Source: Oligoflexia bacterium (GTDB lineage Bacteria; Bdellovibrionota; UBA1018). Taken from it: a stretch of 64,000 nt of DNA. The first letter of the stretch is position 1; every line of letters begins with the position of its first letter. The notes beneath the pieces were generated by a model. That model saw only the letters and a program-made list of their open reading frames with translations. It was not told where the DNA came from and searched no databases. A program made the position numbers and the translations under genes. This document shows positions 58,652 to 64,000 of the stretch, in pieces. Where the stretch lies: the NCBI GenBank assembly GCA_903935335.1, contig CAIZRG010000049.1, positions 177,759 to 241,758 of the forward strand, read 5' to 3'.

Positions 58652-59758
58652 CTAAATTTTCATGGGCATAATAACATAAGTATGATTGGAAAGATCAACT
58701 TCACGAATAATCCCGGGACTGAGTGGGTCTTTTAAGTGAAATTCAATTTGATCAGATTTCATGACTGATAAATTTTCTAAAAGATACTTCGAATTAAAAC
58801 CAATTTCCATTGAATCTCCTTGATATTTTACTTCAATCTCCTCCCGTGCTTCACCCATTTCTGAGTTACTCGATAAAATGACAAGAGTTCCACTTTCTAA
58901 GCAAAGTTTGATTCCTCGGCTTTTTTCATTGGATAGAAGGCTCACTCTTTTGAGTGCTGAATTAAACTTTTGCCTCTCGATTTTGACCAGTCGATTCATT
59001 GATTTTGGGATAACTGGACGATAATCCGGATAATCTCCATCGATAAGACGAACAAAGAGGTAACAGTCTTTAAACTGAGCAAATAAAAAACCTCTTTCAA
59101 AACAGAGGCCAAGAATCTCCTCTGAAGGATCTAAAAGCTTTCTAAATTCAAGTAACCCTTTCTTTGGAATAATGATTCCTCTTTTTAATTCTGGACTTTT
59201 AAGAAATACCTCTTGGTCAACAAAAGATAATCGATGCCCATCAGTTGCAATCATTCTCATTAAGGAATTTTCTAAGGACTCAAAATAAACTCCGTTGATA
59301 TGGTATCGAGTTGAATCTGTAGAGGCTGCAAAGTGTGTTCGATCCATCATGTTAATGAGAGCATCACTGCGGGCTTCAAAGTATTGCTTATCTTCAAAGC
59401 TAGGAAGAACAGGATATTGTTCAGCAGGAAGACTCACAATGCTAAATTTCGATTTTTCACAAATGATCTCAATCCAGCTATTGTCTTTTTTTCTGATATG
59501 TAAGGGTTTTTCAGGAAGCTCCTTCACAATATCTAAAAAATGCTTTGCAGAAAGAGTAAATTTTCCCTCAGTTGTCGATTCAACTGAAAGAGTAATCTTG
59601 ATGCCTACTTCCAAGTCCGTAGCGTATAGGGATAATTCTTGGCCTTTTACATGGCATAGAATGTTGCCTAAGATTTGAATTGTATTTTTCTTTTCAACCA
59701 CGGTTTGCACCTTCTGAAGTGCATCCAAAAGGGGTAATCTTTGGACTGAAAAATTCAT
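58652..59758 (-). CDS. dnaN: DNA polymerase III sliding clamp
   Basis: Beta clamp of 368 residues. The N-terminus MNFSVQRLPLLDALQKVQTVVEKKNT and the C-terminus TYVIMPMKI are typical. The ATG at 59758 has GAGAGGA upstream. The frame continues another 46 codons to 59896, but that stretch is low-complexity origin sequence (Tyr/Ile and Thr repeats) and is not protein. It begins about 80 bases from the DnaA-trio element, so its promoter overlaps the origin. Confidence 0.95.
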   Translation of the reverse strand: MNFSVQRLPLLDALQKVQTVVEKKNTIQILGNILCHVKGQELSLYATDLEVGIKITLSVESTTEGKFTLSAKHFLDIVKELPEKPLHIRKKDNSWIEIICEKSKFSIVSLPAEQYPVLPSFEDKQYFEARSDALINMMDRTHFAASTDSTRYHINGVYFESLENSLMRMIATDGHRLSFVDQEVFLKSPELKRGIIIPKKGLLEFRKLLDPSEEILGLCFERGFLFAQFKDCYLFVRLIDGDYPDYRPVIPKSMNRLVKIERQKFNSALKRVSLLSNEKSRGIKLCLESGTLVILSSNSEMGEAREEIEVKYQGDSMEIGFNSKYLLENLSVMKSDQIEFHLKDPLSPGIIREVDLSNHTYVIMPMKI

Positions 59759-59837
59759 TCTCTTATTTTCCTCTCTTCGATATTTTCCTTTTACCATTAA
59801 ATTGGGTGAATTTCTCAGATAAGCTTTTGAAGAAAAG

Positions 59838-59889
59838 ATATATATATATAAAGCAGTAGTAGTAGTAGGGGGTGTGGATATGTGGATAA
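59838..59889 (+). promoter_or_regulatory. DnaA-trio unwinding element
   Basis: In order on the plus strand: an alternating AT run (59838-59852), four TAG triplets (59857-59868), GGGG (59869-59872), TGTGGATAT (59873-59881) and an overlapping perfect box TGTGGATAA (59881-59889). This is the AT-rich, DnaA-trio, GC patch and DnaA-box order known for bacterial basal unwinding systems. Opening would start on the dnaN side. Confidence 0.8.
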
Positions 59890-60317
59890 CTAACATAACC
59901 CTATGAAATCTAAATAAAATTCGTGTGGATAAGTAGGTGGATAAGTAGGTGGATAAGTTTTTTAATTTTGTGGATAAGTTTAAGTTTTTTAAAAAAATAA
60001 GTTATCCCCATACTTATCCACAGGAAAATGTGGATAAGTATTTTTACTCTGTTTTTTTAGTCAACTTTTTTCTCTGATGCCCCTTTTTTTGATATTTTTG
60101 GATAGAAATATCCACAAAAAAACTAAATAGATCAAGAAATTGAAGTATTCTTAAACTTTTAAAAAATAAATTTTGGGGATAAGTTTCTAAATTCTTGATC
60201 TTACTTATTTTTTAACTTTTCCTTTGGGGATAAGTAGGTGGATAACTGTGTGGATAAGTTGTGGATAAGTTTTTTATCTGTACGTTATCCACACAGTTAT
60301 CCACAGGGATATCCCCA
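59838..60317. other. oriC: Chromosomal replication origin (oriC)
   Basis: Nine perfect DnaA boxes (TTATCCACA or complement) start at 59881, 59924, 59969, 60014, 60029, 60249, 60260, 60285 and 60297. At least eight one-mismatch variants are also present, including three GGTGGATAA and two TGGGGATAA. Boxes at 59881-60014 are spaced 43-45 bases apart. A central AT-rich gap (about 60040-60225) separates a left cluster from a dense right cluster. dnaN, recF, gyrB and gyrA run away from it on the left. No dnaA gene is adjacent on either side. Confidence 0.92.
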
Positions 60318-60365
60318 AAATTTAGGTATTTGACAAAAAAAGTAGAATTGCCTGCAGGTATGAAT

Positions 60366-60779
60366 TTATTTTCTTTCGGGAGCGTTGAGTTGGATATATT
60401 TCACAACTTCATTGAGGCTGGCACCCGGAGTAAAAATCATATGAACCCCAAGATCTTTGAGTTGAGGGATATCTTCTTGCGGAATAATCCCGCCTAATAA
60501 AAAAAGAGCGTCTGTAAGCCCTTCTTTTTTTATTCCATTAATTATTTCTGGAACGAGCGAATTATGGGCTCCGGAAAGGATGCTCAGTCCTACTACATGA
60601 ACGTCTTCTTCAATAGCAGCCGTAATAACCATTTCTGGAGTTTGGTGAAGTCCTGTATAGATAACTTCAAAACCTGCGTCACGAAGTGCACGGGCAATCA
60701 CCTTCGCTCCCCGGTCATGGCCGTCTAGCCCTGGTTTAGCGACGAGAACACGGATTTTTGGTTTTGTTATTTGGGACAT
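60366..60779 (-). CDS. icmB: Acyl-CoA mutase small subunit, B12-binding
   Basis: A 137-residue cobalamin-binding subunit with the base-off/His-on motif DxHxxG as Asp19, His21, Gly24 ([10 protein letters not shown]), plus SILSGAHN and LLGGIIP of the Rossmann-like B12 domain. Size and separate gene match the small subunit of split mutases (isobutyryl-CoA mutase IcmB or methylmalonyl-CoA mutase small subunit). It directly follows the large-subunit gene. The symbol depends on the large-subunit specificity residues. Confidence 0.85.
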   Translation of the reverse strand: MSQITKPKIRVLVAKPGLDGHDRGAKVIARALRDAGFEVIYTGLHQTPEMVITAAIEEDVHVVGLSILSGAHNSLVPEIINGIKKEGLTDALFLLGGIIPQEDIPQLKDLGVHMIFTPGASLNEVVKYIQLNAPERK

Positions 60780-62486
60780 TTAAAATCTCCCTATTTCACG
60801 ATATTCTCCATAGACTGATTTTAAAGAATCACAAATTTCCTGAAGGGTTGCATAGGATTGAACAGAGTGGAGGATAGGTTCCATTAAATTTTTTCCTGAT
60901 TGTGCAGCATCTTTTACATTCCTTATGGATTGTTGAAATGTAGTTTTCGGCCGTTTTTTTCTGAGCTCCGCTAGTTTTTGAACCTGCTGCTTTTCTACCG
61001 CAGGGTCAATTGAGAGAGTTTCAATTTCAGGGTCTGGCTCGTTCAGTTTGTATTTATTGACTCCAACCATGGTTTTTTCTCGAGACTCGAGCTGTTGTTG
61101 AAATTGATAAGCACTATTGGCAATTTCTGATTGAGGAAAGCCGCTCTCAATGGCTTTGATCATTCCTCCCAAATCCTCGATCTTTTGAATGTAGTTTAAC
61201 GCCTCTTTTTCAACTTTGTGGGTGAGAATCTCCATAAAATAAGAACCCCCAAAAGGATCAGCCACGTTGGCGATTCCACTTTCTTCTGCGATAATTTGCT
61301 GAGTCCTCAGAGCAATCATAACCGATTCATGGGAGGGTAAAGCTAAGGTCTCATCCATACTATTTGTGTGAAGAGAGTTCGTTCCTCCTAAAATGGCTGC
61401 CATGGCTTGGATAGCTACTCGAACAATATTGTTATAGGGTTGCTGTGCAGTGAGCGAGACTCCAGCTGTTTGGGCATGGGTTCTTAACATCCAGGATTTT
61501 TCTAGCTTCGCACCGTATCGCTCCTTCATGATTCTAGCCCAGATTCGGCGAGCAGCCCTGAATTTTGCAATTTCTTCAAAGAAGTCATTGTGGACATCAA
61601 AGAAAAAAGAAAGTCGCGGAGCAAAATCATCCACCAGAAGACCTCTTTCTAAGCAAGCATCCACATATGCTAGACCATCAGCCAAAGTGAAGGCTAGCTC
61701 TTGTACAGCCGTAGCACCGGCCTCCCGAATATGATAGCCACTGATGCTCACGGAGTTCCAGTTAGGGTAGTGCTTTGTACAGTATTCAATCGTATCCACA
61801 ACGAGCTTGACTGCTGGAAGAACAGGATAGATCCATTCTTTTTGAGCGATATATTCTTTTAAAATATCATTTTGAAGAGTTCCCCTCACTTTTTCTCGAG
61901 GAACGTTCTGTTTTTCTGCTACCGCAAAGTACATTGCTAAAATGACAATTGCAGGAGCGTTGATGGTCATCGAGGTTGTGACTTGACTCAAAGGGATTCC
62001 TTCAAAGAGTTCCTCCATATCCTCGAGAGAAGAAACAGAAACTCCACATTTGCCTACCTCTCCCTTTCCTCGAGGACTATCGGCATCTAAACCCATGAGG
62101 GTGGGCATATCAAAAGCTGTAGAAAGACCCGTTTGGCCATTTTCAAGTAGAAGTTTAAACCGCTGGTTGGTTTCTTGAGCCCTTGCAAATCCAGCAAACT
62201 GTCTCATTGTCCAAAGCTTTCCTCGATACAAGTTGCGTTGGACTCCACGAGTAAAAGGATACTCTCCAGGAAAACCTAGATCTCTTAAGTAATCAAAGCC
62301 TTCTTTCTTAAGATCAGCAGGGGAGGACAGAAGGGGGACTTCCATTCCACTCAGTGTTGTAAATTGGACTGGCCTAGGAGGATGATTTTTTTCAGTCTCC
62401 TGGAGACGTTTTTGCCATTCCATTTGTTTTTGTTCAATTAAATCATTTTCTGTTGGCCGATCAAGCTGGGATTTTTTGTTTACCAC
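60780..62486 (-). CDS. icmA: B12-dependent acyl-CoA mutase large subunit, isobutyryl-CoA type
   Basis: TIM-barrel catalytic subunit of 568 residues without a B12 domain. It has the mutase motifs [22 protein letters not shown] (His252) and [19 protein letters not shown]. At the two specificity positions it has Phe97 (RQFAGF, Tyr in methylmalonyl-CoA mutase) and Gln215 (YIAQKEW, Arg in methylmalonyl-CoA mutase). Phe plus Gln is the isobutyryl-CoA mutase pattern, as is the 568/137 split. The likely reaction is isobutyryl-CoA to n-butyryl-CoA. An acyl-CoA dehydrogenase and a hydratase adjoin, supporting acyl-CoA degradation. Confidence 0.78.
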   Translation of the reverse strand: MVNKKSQLDRPTENDLIEQKQMEWQKRLQETEKNHPPRPVQFTTLSGMEVPLLSSPADLKKEGFDYLRDLGFPGEYPFTRGVQRNLYRGKLWTMRQFAGFARAQETNQRFKLLLENGQTGLSTAFDMPTLMGLDADSPRGKGEVGKCGVSVSSLEDMEELFEGIPLSQVTTSMTINAPAIVILAMYFAVAEKQNVPREKVRGTLQNDILKEYIAQKEWIYPVLPAVKLVVDTIEYCTKHYPNWNSVSISGYHIREAGATAVQELAFTLADGLAYVDACLERGLLVDDFAPRLSFFFDVHNDFFEEIAKFRAARRIWARIMKERYGAKLEKSWMLRTHAQTAGVSLTAQQPYNNIVRVAIQAMAAILGGTNSLHTNSMDETLALPSHESVMIALRTQQIIAEESGIANVADPFGGSYFMEILTHKVEKEALNYIQKIEDLGGMIKAIESGFPQSEIANSAYQFQQQLESREKTMVGVNKYKLNEPDPEIETLSIDPAVEKQQVQKLAELRKKRPKTTFQQSIRNVKDAAQSGKNLMEPILHSVQSYATLQEICDSLKSVYGEYREIGRF

Positions 62487-62524
62487 CGGATGTTCTCCTG
62501 TTCAGCTGATTACAGTCTTGATTT

Positions 62525-63679
62525 CTATTTTTGAGCAAGCTCTTGTGCTGCGATCACAAGACGTTGAATTTCAGAAGTTCCTTCATAGATTTCTGTGACC
62601 TTAGCGTCACGAAAGTTTCTTTCGACCCCATAATCCTTAGTATAACCATATCCCCCATGAACCTGGATTGCTTTTGTGGTAATCCACATGGCAGCTTCAG
62701 AAGCCGCTAGTTTAGCCATGGCTGCTTCTTTTGTGTATTTTAAACCTAAATCTTTGGAACGAGCTGCTGACCATGTTAAAAGGCGAGCCGCCTGTAATCG
62801 AGTGGCCATGTCAGCAATGAACCATTGAATAGCCTGAAGCTTCGCAATGGGAGCTCCAAATTGTTCCCGTTCAAGAGCAAATTTTTTTGAAGCTTCAAAT
62901 GCAGATCGGGCAATTCCTAGAGCCTGTGAGGCAATTCCAATTCGTCCTCCATCTAAAGTTGAAAGAGCAATTTTTAAACCCTCTCCTCGTTTTCCGAGAA
63001 GACAATCTTCTGGAACAAAAACATCATCAAAAAAAAGCTGAGCAGTGGATGAAGCACAGATTCCCAACTTGTTTTCAAGTTTGGAGACTTGAAAGCCTTT
63101 GCTTTCAGTGGATACAATGAAGGCACAGATTCCTTTAGGTCCCATTTGTCGATCGAGGGTGGCAAAAGTAATGCAGTAATTTGCCTCTTTTCCATTGGTA
63201 ATCCAATTTTTAGTACCCTTAATGAGATATCCGCCGGATGTGGGAACTGCTTGGACTTCAAGCCCAGCTGGATCAGATCCGTGCCCAGGCTCTGAAAGAG
63301 CAAAAGCACCCATCTTTTCTCCTTTTGCCAAGGGAATAAGAAATTTCTTTTTTTGCTCATTGCTCCCATAAGTTAAGAGGGGCCCACAAACAAGAGAGTT
63401 ATTCACCGAAAGAATAACGGCTGTAGAAGCGCAGGCTGTTGCAATTTCTTCCAGAGCCATAGCATAAGAAACGGTATCCATTCCCGATCCGCCCCACACA
63501 TCAGGAACCATAATCCCCATCATTCCTAGTGATGCTAACTGTTGAATGATTTCTGTTGGAAATTGTCCACTTTCATCCAAAAGAGCAGCCATAGGTTTAA
63601 TTTTGTTTTGTGAGAAAGAGCGGATTTGCTCTAAAAGTAATGCTTTTGATTCATCTCGTTCTGGCCATCCATTTATCAT
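62525..63679 (-). CDS. Acyl-CoA dehydrogenase
   Basis: FAD-dependent alpha,beta-dehydrogenase of 384 residues, short/branched-chain type by size. It shows FALSEPGHGSD (flavin/substrate region), GTKNWITNG, and the catalytic-base region IYEGTSEIQRLVI with its Glu. It passes electrons to electron-transfer flavoprotein. Located 39 bases upstream of the mutase gene and just downstream of a hydratase gene, so butyryl- or isobutyryl-CoA is a plausible substrate. Confidence 0.93.
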   Translation of the reverse strand: MINGWPERDESKALLLEQIRSFSQNKIKPMAALLDESGQFPTEIIQQLASLGMMGIMVPDVWGGSGMDTVSYAMALEEIATACASTAVILSVNNSLVCGPLLTYGSNEQKKKFLIPLAKGEKMGAFALSEPGHGSDPAGLEVQAVPTSGGYLIKGTKNWITNGKEANYCITFATLDRQMGPKGICAFIVSTESKGFQVSKLENKLGICASSTAQLFFDDVFVPEDCLLGKRGEGLKIALSTLDGGRIGIASQALGIARSAFEASKKFALEREQFGAPIAKLQAIQWFIADMATRLQAARLLTWSAARSKDLGLKYTKEAAMAKLAASEAAMWITTKAIQVHGGYGYTKDYGVERNFRDAKVTEIYEGTSEIQRLVIAAQELAQK

Positions 63680-63686
63680 TGATTTG

Positions 63687-64000
63687 CTACCTCAAGAACT
63701 TAGGTTTACGTTTTTCAAGAAAAGCAGACACTCCTTCAATCTGATCAGGGCTTCCAAAGAGTCGACCAAAGGCTTGAGCCTCTGCATCGATTTTAAAATA
63801 AAGACCTTGAGTTTCCGAAAACTCATTGAGCAATTGCTTGGCTCTAGCAATGGCTGGAGCGGATTGAGCAGCCATTGCTAGAGCAGTTTCTAGCACTCGA
63901 CTCATGAGCTCCTCCGAGGGATAGACATGGTTGACTAACCCCAGAGCCAAAGCTTCCTGGGCAGAGACTGGGCGCCCTGAGAAAATCAGTTCTTTGGCCC
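63687..64000 (-). CDS. Enoyl-CoA hydratase/isomerase (C-terminal part; start outside window)
   Basis: Only the last 100 or so residues are in the window. The frame is open to the window edge and reads LIFSGRPVSAQEALALGLVNHVYPSEEL, the crotonase-family segment after the active site, and ends SAFLEKRKPKFLR. The catalytic region lies outside. It lies eight bases before the acyl-CoA dehydrogenase and is consistent with a beta-oxidation-type operon. Confidence 0.88.
   Translation of the reverse strand, partial: AKELIFSGRPVSAQEALALGLVNHVYPSEELMSRVLETALAMAAQSAPAIARAKQLLNEFSETQGLYFKIDAEAQAFGRLFGSPDQIEGVSAFLEKRKPKFLR

Noticed and set aside
59759..59896. N-terminal extension of dnaN
   Set aside because: The 46 extra codons are origin repeats (AT run, TAG triplets); the ribosome site and family N-terminus both point to 59758.
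59881..60305. Repeated TGTGGATAA units as a CRISPR-like or iteron array
   Set aside because: Units are nine-base DnaA boxes in both orientations with irregular AT-rich spacing, next to dnaN; an origin explains them.

Overview
The window reads as chromosomal DNA of a Gram-negative (two-membrane), respiring bacterium. Evidence is a complete NADH:quinone oxidoreductase operon, two SurA-type periplasmic chaperones, a BamD-like TPR lipoprotein, F-type ATP synthase genes and several two-component regulators, two of them sigma-54-type activators. Moderate-to-low GC, leaky start codons and heavy use of overlapping genes are seen throughout. A relative of the former Deltaproteobacteria (Bdellovibrio-like or neighbouring phyla) would fit, but no marker here fixes the phylum.

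Region 1 (1-23375, all minus strand) is one 25-gene run. The promoter-distal half (49-13397) is a textbook nuoA-N operon with a compact NuoG. The promoter-proximal half (13430-23375) is a second, strongly diverged set: A, B, C, D, H, I, J, K, L, M, N in canonical order, without E, F and G. In this second set the iron-sulfur ligands of NuoB and NuoI are intact. The residues that carry protons in NuoA, H, K, L, M and N are almost all replaced (for example both NuoK glutamates are Gln), and two NuoD quinone-site residues are changed. Reading frames are intact and translationally coupled. This tandem, apparently non-pumping complex-I paralogue is the most unusual system in the window.

Region 2 (23459-35698, plus strand) holds mfd, two PpiC/SurA-type isomerases flanking a small secreted protein whose ribosome site lies in a 24-bp inverted repeat, a phosphohexomutase, uvrA (probable ATT start) and a polytopic membrane protein. 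mfd and the nuo run share a divergent promoter with a palindrome covering both -35 boxes; mfd looks leaderless.

Region 3 (35651-50488) is regulatory and accessory. It has a signalling cluster (hybrid kinase with two receivers, a DHp-like small protein, a receiver, a sigma-54-type activator), a second DHp-like miniprotein behind a G12 tract, atpB-atpE, a 7TM-type sensor kinase, a cysQ-like phosphatase coupled to a 2H phosphoesterase, and decayed DNA including an IS630-type transposase remnant and a probable membrane-protein pseudogene.

Region 4 (50584-64000) is the replication origin neighbourhood: TPR lipoprotein, gyrA, fabH, gyrB, recF, dnaN, then a strong oriC with nine perfect DnaA boxes and a DnaA-trio unwinding element, but no adjacent dnaA. 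Beyond it lie a split B12-dependent mutase whose specificity residues indicate isobutyryl-CoA mutase, an acyl-CoA dehydrogenase and a truncated enoyl-CoA hydratase gene.
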